Origin: Anaeramoeba flamelloides
Lineage: Eukaryota; Metamonada; Anaeramoebidae
Assembly (NCBI GenBank): GCA_027625915.1
Contig: JANTQA010000030.1
Span: 2,728,001 to 2,792,000 of the forward strand
Reading direction: 5' to 3'
DNA length: 64,000 nucleotides
Every line of letters begins with the position of its first letter. Position 1 is the stretch's first letter. Shown piece by piece: positions 33,468 to 47,009 of this stretch. The translations under genes were made by a program, and so were the position numbers. The notes under the pieces were generated by a model. That model saw nothing but the letters and a program-made list of their open reading frames with translations. It was not told the DNA's origin and did not search any database.

Positions 33468-36400
33468 ATGACAAACAGCACAACAAAATTGGTTATGAAT
33501 GAGACTGCACAAAGAATCCTCTTATCGTTTCATTCTAAGTTACCCAAAAAAACAAAAGATCTAATTCGTTTTTATGAACGAGGTGGAGAACAACCAACAT
33601 ATTTGTGCCTTGGTGAGGATGCAACCTTTATTGCAGAGGAATATTATGGGACCTTAGCGACATTAAAAACGATTGGGAAGAACAATAACCTTCTTGACAC
33701 TGTGAGTGTCACACAGCAAAAGTTTGAGTCTGTGATCCGTGATTTGTTACTCGTCAAGCGGTATCGCATTGAGTTATATACAAGCATTAAGGGCCGGATC
33801 AAGAACAAATGGAAACTCTCCAAATATGCGTCCCCAGGTAATGTCCGGCAATTTGAAGATTTATTGTTCAATGGGGAGCAAAACGGCGAAACTGATTCTT
33901 CGCTGATGGGCGTGTCTCCAATTGTGATGTCGATCAAATTAGGAAGGGTCCAAGACAAGAGGCTGTTGGGCATCTCCTTTTGCGATTCGACATTGCACAC
34001 CATTGGGATCAGTGAAATTGTTGACAACGATCAGTTTTCAGTTTTGGAATCCCTGTGTGTGCAAATAGGCGCCAAGGAGTGCTTAATTTACGACAACAAA
34101 AAATTGTCACAGGAAATGGAGTATGATTTAAAAAAGATCAATGAAATTCTTTTAAAATGCAATATTGTGATCACTGAAAAGCCCAAAAAAGAGTTCAATA
34201 CGAGCGTTAACGACATTGAGCCGGATTTGAAAAGACTAGCAACAAAGAAAACAAACATTTTACCCTTATTTGATCAAATAACTGCATTGGGATCGCTTCA
34301 GTGCCTAATAAAATATTTACTCTTGCTCAATGACGAAACAAATTTTGGTACCTTTCGAATTACAACCTTTGATCCCATGTGCTACATGAGACTCGACGCC
34401 ACAGCCTTCGAGGCACTAAATTTGTTTCCAAGCAAAAAAGAGCAATTCCAGTCACAAAAGTCCTTATCAAATTCCAGCAATATAATCTTTAACAATTCAA
34501 GTCTCTTAAATTCAACAAACCTGCTTGGGCTATTAAATAGATGCAAAACGAAAATGGGATCGAGGAAACTGGTCCTATGGATCAAACAACCCGTGATTGA
34601 TAAAAAGGAAATCGATAGGAGGCACTCCATTGTCGAGGCCTTTGTCGAAGACGCAGGCATGAGGTGCCTATTCCGCGACACCCATTTAAGGACCATGCCT
34701 GATATCCTCAGGATCACCAAGAGGATCCAAAGAGGCAGCGCAAAGCTTATTGATGTTGTTAGGCTCTATGATGTTTCCAAAGAGCTTGTCCGAATGAAGG
34801 AAACCTTATTGTCCTTTGAGGGCGAACAATTGGAATTGTTAAATAAGGCATATATCTCCATTTTGGACAAGTTTATCACCCCACTGTTGAAATTTCAAAA
34901 AATGATTGAAATGGTCGTTGATCTCGAGAAAACGCAAGATCACCAATATTTAATCAATTACCAATACGAAGAGGAATTGGAAGAACTGTTTTACAAAAGA
35001 GAGCAGGTTGCTCAGGACATTAAGGATCACGCTAAAAAGATCAAAAACAGCTTCAAATCCCTTGCTGCAGATAAGGTACTTTTTGAAAAGGGCAAAGGAA
35101 CAAATTACTATTTTCGGATCACAAAGGTCAACCAAAAGCATATCAAGGGTGATCGGAAATTTATTGTTTTGGAAAGCCGGAAAAATGGAGTCAAGTTTAC
35201 CACAAAAAAGCTAACAAAGCTAAATCAGGAATCAGTGGAAATTGAAGAAAAATATGAAAAAAAGCAACAAGAGGTTGTAGCTCAAGTAGTACGCGTGTGT
35301 AAAAGCTATTCTACAATTTTTGATATCGTGTGCGAATTGATTTCCGAAATAGATGTGTTATCTAGCTTTGCCACGATCGCTTCGGATTCCATCCTGCCGT
35401 ATATCCGCCCAACAATGCTGGAAATGGAGAAGGGAACGATCATTTTAAAGGAATCGAGGCATCCCTGCCTTGAGGTACAAGAAGACGTAAATTTCATACC
35501 AAACGATTTGTACGCGGACAACGACTCAAGCTTTTTGATCATCACGGGCCCCAATTGCTTTGGGAAGTCAACATATATTAAACAAATTGGTATGATCATT
35601 TTAATGGCCCAAATTGGCTCATTTGTGCCCTGTACAGAAGCTACAATATCAATCAGGGATTGTATACTTGCAAGAGTTGGCGCAGGCGATCGACAACTGC
35701 AAGGCGTTTCAACATTTATGGCAGAAATGCTGGAGGCCAGCTCAATTTTGAAAACAGCAACTAAAAATTCACTAATAATAATAGACGAACTCGGGAGAGG
35801 CACTTCAACAGCGGACGGATTTGGACTCGCTTGGTCCATTTCAGAATACATCAGTACCAAAATTGGATCTACCACCCTGTTTGCCACCCATTTCCACGAA
35901 TTGACATCATTGGAATCAAAAATACCTTCAATTAAAAATTTGAAAGTTACCTCTACAATATCAGAAAATACAATAACCCCCTTATATAAAGTGGAACCCG
36001 GTTCAAGCGACCAAAGTTTAGGTATTAGAGTTGCAGAAATTGCCAATTTCCCTAATTCAGTCGTAGATAAAGCCAAAAAAAAGCATAAAGAATTGCAATT
36101 AAAAAAAGTAAACCCCCTTCTTTTTGTTTTTTGATTTTTTCTTATTTTTTTTCTATATTTAATTCAATAATTAATTCCATTTTTTTAAAAAAATCTAAAT
36201 AATTTTCAATTAGTTTTATGATGCCATGTGTTTTTTTTTTTGGAACTAATTGAAAATACCTGTTTATCTATTTGATATTATTTAATTCTAATTATTTATT
36301 TTTATTTTCTAATTTTTTATTTACCATTATTTTTTTTTTGAATTAAATGCTGAACAAGAAATGTTTTTAATGATATATATATATATTTATCCCACACCCT

Positions 36401-36732
36401 TTAATTAATTAATTAATTATTATTATTATTATTATTATTATTCCTTTTTATGAATTATTTAGAAAGAAAGTATTTTAATTGACAATGTACCAGATTTTAA
36501 GGAATTTTCCGAAATGGAAATAGAAGAAAAAAAAAACAGCGAAAACGAAGATACAGAAACCGGCAAAGAACTTATATTACAGTTTTTAGAAGAATTCAAA
36601 ACAACCCAATTTGATAAATTATCACCAAGAGAAGCATTTGATGTTATAATTAAACTTAAAACCAATTTATTAAAGGAAAAAAATACATACGTTGAAAAAA
36701 TTTTAGAAGATTCAGAAAATATGAAAAATTAG
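33468..36732 (+). CDS. MSH2: DNA mismatch repair ATPase MSH2, 2 exons
   Basis: Exons 33468-36107 and 36463-36732 join in phase 0 across a 355-nt intron (GTAAAC...TTTAG), giving 969 residues; human MSH2 has 934. Domain order is the family's: mismatch-binding domain, connector (FESVIRDLLLVKRYRIELY, ASPGNVRQFEDLLF), levers and clamp, then the ATPase. Walker A is GPNCFGKST at 694-702 with Lys700; Walker B is LIIIDELGRGTSTADGFG with Asp773 and Glu774; STFMAEMLEASSIL and FATHFHELTSLE are the signature and H-loop regions. The second exon gives the C-terminal dimerisation tail. It pairs with MSH6 or MSH3 in the nucleus. The usual GPNMGGKS is altered to GPNCFGKS. The exon is less AT-rich than its surroundings, consistent with strong constraint. 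Confidence 0.97.
36108..36462 (+). other. MSH2 intron with (ATT)n and AATT repeats
   Basis: 355-nt intron holding TTAATTAATTAATTAATTA and about eight ATT units (36416-36441) just before the acceptor. No element ends. Confidence 0.85.
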
Positions 36733-37540
36733 TTTGGAAATTGAAATTGAATTGATCACCCAGCTTAATATTACAATTTCCAACTGATAATTTATGACAA
36801 ATAACGAAAATTCTACCTTTGTTATTAATAATTTATTAACTTAGGTAGTTGTATTTTGAAATTATTTTGATACACCTTTTTTTTTTATTTCTATATACAT
36901 ATATTTTTCAAATATCAGAAAAATTAAAAAAAAATATTATATTCCTTTTTTTTTATTTTGTTGAAATCTGGATAATAAATATTTTTGAATTTTAAATCTT
37001 ATTATTTTTGAAGGTTGGCGAAAAAACTGAAATATATATTTTAAATTTAATATCAATTAAGGGAGTAGATTAGACAGAACATACCACGCGAATCGAGTAT
37101 ATCGTTCTTAATTGCAAGTTATATCAGTAAATCTAAAGTTCAAATGTTTCAAAAAAAGTTTCTTTAAAAAAATTAAAAGCTTTTAATTTAACTTATATTC
37201 ACCATAAAAATTTCTGCTGTAAAATTAGATCAAAAGAAATAAAAAGTATATTTAGTAACTTTATTTCTTTTTTTGTTGAAAAAACAAAAAAAAAAAAAAA
37301 ATAAAAATCAAATAAAAAAATCAAATTTAAAAAACAAATTTTCAATTTCTCAAAACTCCACCTCTTTTACTCCAAATTTCATAAAAAATAACATGTTACT
37401 AAATTTGATCTTCAAAGAAACATTGTCAAAATATTAACAACGGGGATGGGGTTTTGAGAACAAAAAATTATAAACTCACATTTTTTTTTTTTTTTTTTGT
37501 AAATTCCGTGTTAACATTAAAAATCAATATTACTCATTCT
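36733..37540. other. Intergenic stretch after MSH2, nothing recognised
   Basis: About 800 bp of AT-rich DNA with A and T tracts. No gene and no repeat with clear ends. Confidence 0.5.
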
Positions 37541-38084
37541 TAAACCCCAATTCAAACTTTTAAACACACCCAAATTAAATTTGTGAAAAAAAAAAAAATC
37601 CTATTTAATCAATTCTCGAAGAAATAGCGAATTAGAATTATTCACGAATTGGAATGTTAACAATTGTTTATAAATTACAATACTCACAAAAACAAAAAAT
37701 AAATTATAATCAAATACTAATAAATCAAGAGTGTGTCAAAATTTTGGAGAGAGCAAAACAAAAAAATAAGATGCTTGTAAATTTGTAAAAATTCTATTAG
37801 GATATTGATCGATCAAATGGTTATATACCATCAACTCATTTTATTTGAGTTCTTCTATTTTGAACAACTCAACTTTAATCTAATACCAATGGTTGAAAAA
37901 AATTTTTGATCTAACCAAACAAATTATGTAATTCAAAAAATGAAATGTATACAAAAAACTAAAAGATGAAAAAATGATTTTCATATTTTTCAAAATTCAA
38001 AATTATTTCTAATTATAATGAAATTGTATTATTGTGATTTTTTGTAACATTTTAAAGATGTGGAAAATTTTGGATTTTAGTTTA
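37541..38084 (-). mobile_element. Family B element, copy 2, uninterrupted
   Basis: 544 bp from TAAACCCCAATTCAAACTTT to ATTTTGGATTTTAGTTTA, inverted repeats of each other with some mismatches. Core TTGATCGATCAAATGGTTA at about 37805. Orientation opposite to copies 3, 4 and 5. Confidence 0.8.
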
Positions 38085-38199
38085 CAAACAAATTATTTGT
38101 AATTGATTATGAAAGTGGAGATTTAATAGAAAAAAATAATCACTATTAAACTACACTCGTTAAAGCAATTAATATGATATAACATCAAGTTCTAACATA

Positions 38200-38424
38200 C
38201 TATTAATTGCAAAATTCAAAGATCAAAATTTTCATTCAGCTTTCCAAAAAGACACAAAGTCTCAAGAATTAATATCAAATCATCTAAGTCTTCAATTCTA
38301 AATCAGAAAATTAATAATTTAAGCTGATTTATTGGAAATAAAAATTCGATAAGTAACATAATTTAAAATCATTTTTTGAAACAGCTGAATAAAAATTTTG
38401 TTCCATTTATTTGGCAACAAATAG
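38200..38424. mobile_element. Family C MITE, copy 2, uninterrupted
   Basis: 225 bp, left CTATTAATTGCAAAATTCAA then GATCAAAATTTTCATTCAG; right TTGTTCCATTTATTTGGCAA ending ATAG. TA on both sides. Confidence 0.85.
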
Positions 38425-38971
38425 TATTATAGAATTTCAAAAGTAAAAGGGATTATTTTCTGATTTTTTAATGAAAAAATTTTCTCTATCCTAAATTTTA
38501 TTACAAATTTTTTTTTTTAAATTTAAAACAATTTTATTGATAAGAATTCTTTATTAATAAAAGATCTCATTGAAAGAACAACACATGACACTTATAAGTT
38601 CACTAATATTATTCCTGGTAAGAGGAGTATTAAGATGAGGGAATTCCCCAATTCAATAAAGATACACCCCCCGCACCCTTTTTTTTTTTGAAAAAGGGTT
38701 TCTGTTTAATCGATTATCATAAAATTTCTGTTTCTTTAAAAGAAATTGATTTTCAAAAAACCATAATTATTATTTAATTTTAATAACACTTTTAAAATAT
38801 TTATCCTAAAGTAACTCCAAAAATGAAAAGTCAATTCTTGAATTAAAAACATTTGTTTGTTTGTTTTTTTTTATTGGCCGAATTAATAAAGTTTAAATAT
38901 TATCAAATAATTAATAATTAATAAATTTAATAAAAAAAGACAAATTAATAAATAAAAGGAATAACTATTAT
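38425..38971. other. Intergenic stretch, nothing recognised
   Basis: AT-rich spacer, with a short C-rich patch (CACCCCCCGCACCC near 38665). No supported gene. Confidence 0.5.
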
Positions 38972-39531
38972 CTAAACTATTTTTCATAAATTTTGACTCA
39001 CTTTATAATGTTAATGGGAGTTGTTTTGAGGGTTTATTCCAGTATTCTTAACAAAAAATATTTTCAAATTTTTGGATCAGAATCATTTTTTTTCTTTTGC
39101 AAATTCTTTTTTTTCTTTTTCTTTTTTTTTCTTTTTTTTTCATTTTTTTTTTTTTTTAAAAAGATCATGTGGAAAAAAAAAAGAGATCTTCGAAAAGACA
39201 AATAATCACTCACAAAATTTAGACTATGTAATGTCTTTGAAAATGAATTTAATTATTCATAAAAAATCTTGTTGTTCAACTTTTTTTCAGTGAAAGTTCA
39301 GTAATAAAAAATGGGTAATGCTCATTTCAACAATTGTGACTCACTTTTTTTTAGTTTTTGGTTTTATTTTTTTTAATTTTTAATATATCAGGCTTTTATA
39401 GATTTAGAATGACTTAAAAGTGAATTACAAATCATATTTAGTTATTAATTGTTCTTGAATACTAAAGGATAAATTTTTTTTTTTCAATTTATTATTTCAG
39501 GTGAGTCACAATTTTTGAAAAAGAGTTTATT
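38972..39531 (+). mobile_element. Family J element, copy 1
   Basis: Inverted ends: left TTTTTCATAAATTTTGACTC, right GTGAGTCACAATTTTTGAAA. A third copy of the end (CATTTCAACAATTGTGACTC) lies inside near 39327. Long T tract 39085-39160. It matches 60092-60686 in opposite orientation. Confidence 0.75.
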
Positions 39532-39986
39532 TAATACTGCATAAAATATTTCTAATTGACAATTTATTATCCAAATTTAAAATAATATTTTTGAAACAAC
39601 CATATTTATTCAACAAAAGAGAAAAAATTATTGAAGAAATAATCAAATTTTTGACTAAAAAGAAACAAAAAAAGCAAAAAAAAAAAAAAAATCGAACGAA
39701 TAATTATTATTTACAAAAAATTTCAAATTAATAAATATAATAATCTTTGATTTTTGAAATTTTTCTGTTTTTTTGAATCAAATAATTAAAAATATTTCAA
39801 AAATTAAATTCTAAAAAGGGATTTTTTTTTTTTTTTTTTTCGAAAATATTTTAAATTTTGAAAAACCTGAAACATCTCTATCATCACCTAAATCCATTTA
39901 TATAAAAATAATATTAAATGATATGAATTATTTTTGTTATATAATATACAGCGCGCTTTCTTTCTAAATAGTATTTTGATGAATCA
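39532..39986. other. Downstream region of FCP1
   Basis: AT-rich 3' flank of FCP1 with homopolymer tracts. No gene seen. Confidence 0.5.
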
Positions 39987-40231
39987 TTATTTATTATCCT
40001 GAAGTCCTTTTGTTAAATCATTGAGAAAATCGTCAAAACCTAATCCCTGTCCATCATCATCTTCACCGCCGTCATCATTATCCGCATCTTCGTCTGAGTG
40101 TATTATAATTTCTATTTTTTGGAAATCTTCCTTGAGTTCGTTTTTATCAAATTTTCCATTTTTTGATTCAAAAATTTTCTTTTCATTAATATTACTATGA
40201 TTATTATGTTTATTGATATCATTATCATCTA

Positions 40232-40276
<45 letters not shown>

Positions 40277-42617
40277 GATTATTATTATTATTATTTGGAT
40301 TTATTGGATTTGATTGATTGATTTTTTTTTTTTTTAATGTCTGCAAAGAAGAATTAATATTATATTGATTCTTCTGATCTCTTTCGGGTTCTTCAAAATT
40401 TTTTCTTTTTCTTTCATTTTCTTTATTTTTATTTTTTTCCAAATTCATTTTTTCACTATTCCCTTGATTTGTGCCTTCATTATTAATCCCTCTCTCTCCC
40501 GTTCCTATTCCCTTTTCATCCAAATTGCCATGCTCTTTCTCATTAATTTTTAAATTGAAATTTTCGCTATTCTTTTTTTCAATTTCAATTTTGTTTTCTT
40601 TTTCAGCATTAATTTTAATATTATTATTATTTTGACTCAAATTTACGTTTCCATTTTGTCTTGATTGTTGGAAATTTGGAGCAAATAAATATTCTTTTTG
40701 TTTTTTCCATTTTATACAAGACGAATGAATCCAGTCTGGCGAAACAAAATGCATGGGCCTTTTTTTATCTAAAGCTTCACACAATTCATCCAATTGACGG
40801 TGATCAATGGCAACCGTATGAGTAATCTCAGTGTTCCAATCATAATAACAATTAGCACCAAAATCTACAGCCTTAGAAAACAGTATTTTAAATTCTCTGA
40901 CATCTGTTTCAAATAAGCTAAAAGGAAACCAAATCTTGCAGTTCTTTAAAACATCTTTTTTAAAACCTGCCAAGATAGTTTTTACATTTTTAGTTTTTGA
41001 TACAAAAAAAGAGCGTTGGCATTTTGTTAAAAGTCTTGAAACTAATAAAACATGGGTTTCTTCTTTTTTTAAATCCAAATCATAAAATTTGATCTTTTTC
41101 TTCCTTGAATTTTCTTTTTGAATTCCATTTCCATTTTCATTTCCGTTTCCATTTTCATTTTCATTTCCGTTTTCATTTCCGTTTTCATTTCCATTTCCAA
41201 CCTTATTCTCCTTTTCATTTAATTCCTCTTTTTCACTTTCAATAGTATTGATCTCAACATCGGTACAAAAATAATGAAATGGCCGAATTTGGATGAAATT
41301 TTCACAAATTTTGAGATCATTTTCTGTTTCTTCGACCCAGACATCTTCTCGATCATCAACAATTAAAACATAAGAATCGTCAGATGGGAAAATTCTTTGT
41401 AAATTTTTTTGAGACAATACCTTTCCTTCGCAATCGTCACGAGAAAGAATTCGATTTGAAAAGTATTTCCCAGTGGGATCCAATTTTTTTGCAATTTGCT
41501 TTGCATACTTTTTAATCCCCATCGTGTATATATGCAACTCATAAAATTTTGATATTTTTTCTAAAAAGTCCCGAACACCAGGCCGAATACAGACATAATA
41601 ATAATTGGGATCATTCTCTAATCGGAATTTTTGGATCTCAAATGGAGTCTTTGGAATCGGTTCGTCTTCCTTTAAAGTGGTGGTGTGGATAAGAGTGCTA
41701 TCTAGATCCAAAATTAAGGCTAATTTTTTATTTGAGGTAAGTCTTTTGATTTGGTTTGTTGTAATTTCGTTCACAACCTATATGTTTTTTGTTTGTGTTT
41801 TTGTGTTTGTTTTGTGGTGTTTTTTTGAATTGTTTTCACCATCAAATTAATTGTAAATTAAAAATGCTTTTTTTTTATTTATTTTGTTTATGGAAACTAG
41901 AGAATCACAGAGTGGAAAAGTAAAAAACTCAAAAGAAACAAAACCAAATACATTCAAAATTAATTTGCGTTACTCTTTTTGTTTTGTATTTTGTTTTCTT
42001 TTCTTTTTTTATTTTTTTTTCTTTTATTTCTTTTGACTTTTGAAAAGTGAACCAAAAAGATAATGAAGAAGAAAGGAATTAATTACATTTTTAGAGACTT
42101 TGATGTCAAGGTTTGAGTGAACAATCGAAACACGCTTTTGAAGAAAATTTCGATTATTTGAAAGATCTCGACCACAAGAAGCACATAAATTATCAAAAAC
42201 AATGTCATGGGGACAAATTTCAATTATAGCAAGCTCATCACTTTTTTAAGAAAACGTCAAGAATGAAATTAAAGTTATTTGGAAATTTTTGTTAAGGTTT
42301 GGTATGGTGTTGAGGTGGATGTTTTTTTTTAATTTTTGATAGAAAAAAAAGAATGAAAATTCAAAAAAAAGAATGTTTTACGAATAGTCGATTATTGTAT
42401 TGGGCTTTGCAATAATTTTTTTGATTCTTCCCTCGTTTTTTGAATAAAATTTTAAATTGGAAGAAACATAGTTTTCTTCTTTGCGAAGAATGCAATATTC
42501 AAAAAGTAAAGTATCGTTATCAAAAAGGCTTCCTTCTTTAAGGTTCCATTTAACAATTTTAATCCTTTGTTTAAAATCCCAAAAATCAGATTTAAACAAG
42601 AGAGGGATTTGTTCCAT
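39987..42617 (-). CDS. FCP1: FCP1, RNA polymerase II CTD phosphatase, 3 exons
   Basis: Exons (minus) 42617-42382, 42240-42087 and 41777-39987 give 726 residues; introns are 141 and 309 nt, GT-AG. Exon 1 plus the start of exon 2 form the N-terminal lipoyl-like region. Exon 2 reads CPHDIVFDNLCASCGRDL then SIVHS, the FCP1-specific segment before the catalytic domain. The FCP1 homology domain has DLDSTLIHTT (Asp154 nucleophile, Asp156) and VDDREDVW (Asp271-272). A BRCT domain spans about 386-500 (THTVAIDHRQ, HFVSPDWIHSSC). The tail is Asn-, Glu- and Lys-rich with a poly-Asn run, ending in acidic DEDADNDDGGEDD. It removes Ser2 phosphates from the CTD in the nucleus. DLDSTL replaces the more usual DLDQTL. 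Only low-complexity parts look unstable in length. Confidence 0.95.
40230..40296. repeat. (ATT)n trinucleotide run encoding poly-Asn in FCP1
   Basis: About twenty AAT codons on the coding strand, with one CAT, in the FCP1 tail. A typical site of length change. Confidence 0.9.
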
Positions 42618-42814
42618 AATTTTTGAATTGATTAATAAGAGAAGAAAAAGGGGTAAATAAAAAAAAATGAAAAATAATATTTTGTAAAATTCTTAAGGGT
42701 TGTCCATATTTTTATTTCTCTGAGTGACAAAATATAACACATAACAAAAAAGGTTTTTAAAATCATTACATGTTCATGGAAAGTTAATAAATGGAAAAGT
42801 TAGGATTTTTCAAG
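42618..42814. promoter_or_regulatory. Upstream region of FCP1
   Basis: About 200 bp between the FCP1 start codon and the family K element. No motif recognised; the promoter is placed here only by position. Confidence 0.3.
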
Positions 42815-44300
42815 TTTTAAGGGAATAGTGTCAACTCTAAATTTGTCTATAATAATAGCATGATGTAGTGGGGTGTTAATTATCTCAGTTTCAGCATTGT
42901 TCACATCGCTCCACAAAATCTATTCAAAATATTATTGAACAGAATAAATTATTACATTTTTTACTAATGATCACAAATGAAAAATTAACAGATTTTGTAG
43001 AAGCATTTTTTTTAATTGTTTTCCAAATCTAAAAATAGTAACTCAAAAATAATAATATTTCCGATATTTAATAATTCATATTTAGACTTACAAAAGAGTC
43101 TATTTATTTATTTATTTATTTATTTATTTATTTCAAAGATTAGATCAATAACCATCAACATAAAAACGCAAATAATGATTATTTTTGTTTCCTTTTTATT
43201 ACTAAAGTTGTAACATCAATATATTTCTAATATGTAGAAATAATTCACCAAAATGGTCTCTTAATGTTAATTGGTGATTTTTTTTTTTTATTAAAAAACG
43301 AATTTTTTAGCAATTAATCTAAATTTCTAGACAAATTTAAGAAAGTTAAATTTTTTTTTGAAAAAGTAGCCAAAATATGAGATTTAGAATAACTTTTTTT
43401 ATATGTATCTTTATATTGGCAATTTCTTCATGAAAGATCTTTTTTAGATAATACTCTAACGATTATGAGTATTATTGGTTCCCCACCTCTCTTTTTTAAA
43501 TATTTTCAGAAATAAATGGTTTATTTTTTGGCTAAAGTCTCTAAACATAAAAAATCGAAGAAACAGACAAATATATGAAATTTTAATTGTCTCTAGATCT
43601 TAATTAACGAGGTATTTTTTATAATTAAAGTAAATAGAATTTAAAGGCTGTGTTGTTATTTAATTGTGTTATCTATTTTGAGAGTTTATTGAGAACATAT
43701 AAAATAACTTTTTTTAAAATGTTGTATTCTGGAAAAAGTGATTTTTTTTTAGTTGATATAAATAATTTTAAATCTTTTATTATAATTTAAAAATAACATC
43801 TAACTTTAATGATCTAAATCAAATAAAAAAAATATATATAAGAATTTTTTATGAATTTTTAATTTTTTTTAATTAATTTTTCTTCATATTAGATCCTTAC
43901 ATTTGAACAAATAATAATTCACACAATTTGACATATTTCTTCAACATCACACATAATATTTTTTTATTCTGGGTACTATAAAAATAACCATATAAAGAAA
44001 ATTTTCTCACATATTTTCTTAACTTCACAGAAATATGGACAGATATAATTCTACTTTGAAGTCTGAATATTGAAAATTCAAACTTTAAATTTATGGTGAA
44101 ATGTAGATTTTTATCTGAAATTCTTGAATTTTTGACTAATACCAGGATCATTTTTAATTGATGGGATCAACAATTAGTTTTATTTGACTAAAAAAATTTT
44201 TAGAGAATTTCGAACCATTGCTCATTTTAGTGATTATAAATTCAATAACAAATTGCTTTGATCTTAGACCTTCCATTGATAAAAGTTAATCCCTTAATAA
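42815..44300 (+). mobile_element. Family K element, copy 2 (upstream of FCP1)
   Basis: About 1.49 kb. Left end TTTTAAGGGAATAGTGTC; right end GTTAATCCCTTAATAA is roughly its inverse. Both flanks match copy 1, which lacks about 700 bp found here between about 43350 and 44030. Contains (TTTA)9 at 43098-43132. No long ORF. Confidence 0.65.
43098..43132. repeat. (TTTA)n microsatellite
   Basis: About nine TTTA units inside family K copy 2; the matching place in copy 1 (about 28755) has only a T-rich stretch. Confidence 0.9.
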
Positions 44301-44428
44301 ATCATTTATACATCAAAATTTTTTTATTAATCAACTCACAACAAAAGGATAATTTAAAACCGATTGTTGATATAAACGGGGTTCTATATAAAGTATTTTT
44401 GAATAAATTAAAAACCCTTAAATAAATA

Positions 44429-44970
44429 TAAACTAAAATTCAAAATTTTCCACACAGATAAAACGTTCCAAACAATCACAATAAGAGAATTTCATTGAAA
44501 TTGGAAATAATTTTGATTTTTTGAAAAATAGGAAAATCATTTTTTCATCTTTTAGTTTTTGTTTTCATTATATTGTTTGAATTAAGTAATTTGTTTGGTT
44601 AGATCAATTTTTTTTTTTTCAAGGTTTATATTCGGTTAAATTCAAGTTGTTCCAAATAGAAAAACTCAAATAAAATTAGTTGGTAGTATCTAACCATTTG
44701 ATCGATCAATATTCCTAATAGAATTTAAACAAATTTATCAATGTATTTTTTTGTTTTACTCTCTCCAAAATTTTGACACACACCCATGATTTATTTGTAT
44801 TGATAATTATTTATTTATTGTTTTGTGAGTATTGTAATTTATAAAAAAGTTTTAACATTTCAATCAGTGAATGGTTTTTATTAGGTATTTGTTCTCGAGA
44901 ATTGATGAAATAAGTTTTTTTTTTTTCACAAATTTAATTTGGTGTGTGAAAAATTTTGAATTGGGGTTTA
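44429..44970 (+). mobile_element. Family B element, copy 3, uninterrupted
   Basis: 542 bp, from TAAACTAAAATTCAAAATTT to TTTTGAATTGGGGTTTA. Core ATTTGATCGATCAATATT. It serves as the empty-site reference for the nest at 6026-7383. Confidence 0.85.
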
Positions 44971-47009
44971 GTTTTATTGAAGATAATTTGGATAGAACTC
45001 ACAGTAGAAAATTTTGATTTTTGAAACTTTACAAGCTAACATTCAAACCGATTAATTAAAAGAGTTTAGTCAAAATATAAAAATTCTGAAAAAAAAATTC
45101 ATAAATTTCAAATTTCAACAAAATGAAACAACTCAACAAAGTTTCAAGTCAAAATGTTTATTATTATTAATGAAATTCATATTCACCAACCAGGGAATGA
45201 TTAAGTCTTATTGATTTCGAATACAAGAAAAAAATTTCCAGAAAAAACACAAATTATTTTTTCAGGAATATGAATCCATAAACGGGGAAAAAAATGATCC
45301 TATTAAATATGAAGGTCTTTGTTATTTTGGTTCTCTATCAATTAATTTACAATATTAAAGGAATTTTATATTATTATTAAAAAGGAATTTTTTAAAAAGT
45401 AGTTTCAGCAATCAGAATTTTGGAATTAAATACCGGTTTTTTTATAAATATTTAAGAATAAAAGTGGTCTTTTTCAGTAAACATTTTCGTTTTTTTTTAT
45501 ATATTATTCTTTTTTTTTTTAACTTTTTTTCTAAAAGTGAGTTTCAGAAATTAATTGATTTAAACTAAGTATTATAATTGTATCTATTTATATAAAGATT
45601 CATAAAATAAGAATAGGAAAGCTTATACTTTGGAAATAGAAAATAATGATTTTGTTTTATTCTTCTGAAAATTTTATTTCTGATGATGAAATTTGTAGAA
45701 TTTTTTTCGTTATAAAAAATTATCCCACTTTTCTTTTTTCAATTGGTTATCCAATATCACAATCTTAGTTTATTATTTTTTTTGTAAAATTTCTCATTAG
45801 AAAATTAAAAAATGAAAATAATCATAATTATTATTTTTTTTATTTTTATTTTATTTATTTTTAACACCAAGAAAGTTCAAAAATAAATAAAAGGCTAAAA
45901 ATATCTTGCAAAAAAATTAATTACGAGTGACCAAAAAAAATCAAAAGCATCTCAATCACTTACAAAAAAACAATCTAGTGATAAATGAAAAAAAAAAAAA
46001 CCGATTAAATATCCAATTTTCACAGCTTTAAGAAGGAGAAGAAAGAATCACCATAAATAATATTTATTATCTACCAGTCATAAAAAAATGAAAATAACAT
46101 AGGAGGTTCAAATATTTCAAAAAAAAAGTTGAAAATTTAAACAACAAACATTCACAAAACAGTGGTTCTCATAAACCATAAGAAAAGTTTCCATATTTTA
46201 CAAATTTCGAGGTGATTTTATACTTGTTGAATTATCAAGTAATTTCAAACGATTTATTTAATAATTTTCAAGTCAAAACCCTAATTTGGTATACTTCTAA
46301 TTAGTTTTTTTTTTTTTATTTTTTTATTTTTTTAATATCTTAAGATTATAAATACCAAATTGATTTCATATTTGTTTGACAAATACTTTATATTAATGTT
46401 GTTTTAAGTACTTTTGATCTACTATTGAAGAATTAATTTTTTTAGTGAAAAATAAAGCATTTTTTTGTGGTTTTCTTTTTTTTTTATGTTTTTTTTTTTT
46501 AAAAACTGATTAACCCACTAAATACACATTAAGGGAATAATTTATTATGGTAAAATAATCCAATTTCATTTACAAATTAGCTAATGTTTACTAATTAATT
46601 AGCGAAATGAAAAATAATGATTGAATTGAATTTTTAGTATATTTCTAAGAGTTTTTCTGAGATCTTTATCAAGATGAACACAAACAACCCTACACTTTTC
46701 TCCATAAAAAAATTAATGATTTAATATTTATACTTCATCCCTTAAAACAACACAGATGATAAATGTTTGTATAACAAATATCAAATTCATTTGGTATTTT
46801 AATCTCAAGATGTTAAAAAAATAAAAAAACCATTTTTTTTGGATCTTATCATGCTTTTTCATTTTAAATTATGAAAAAAAAAACAATTTTAATCATTTTT
46901 TTCCTTTTTATTTTTTTTTAATATTTGTACAAATTTATCTGAATATCATTATAATTATTTTTGGAAAATTAGACATCCATTCTCTGAAACTGCCCCTTTT
47001 TAGTTAAAC
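44971..47009. other. Two kb of intergenic DNA, nothing recognised
   Basis: Extremely AT-rich with long A/T tracts; no coding signal, tRNA-like fold or element ends seen on either strand. Confidence 0.5.

Noticed and set aside
35306-36076. 256-codon ORF antisense to MSH2
   Set aside because: Shadow of the conserved MSH2 ATPase-coding sequence on the other strand.
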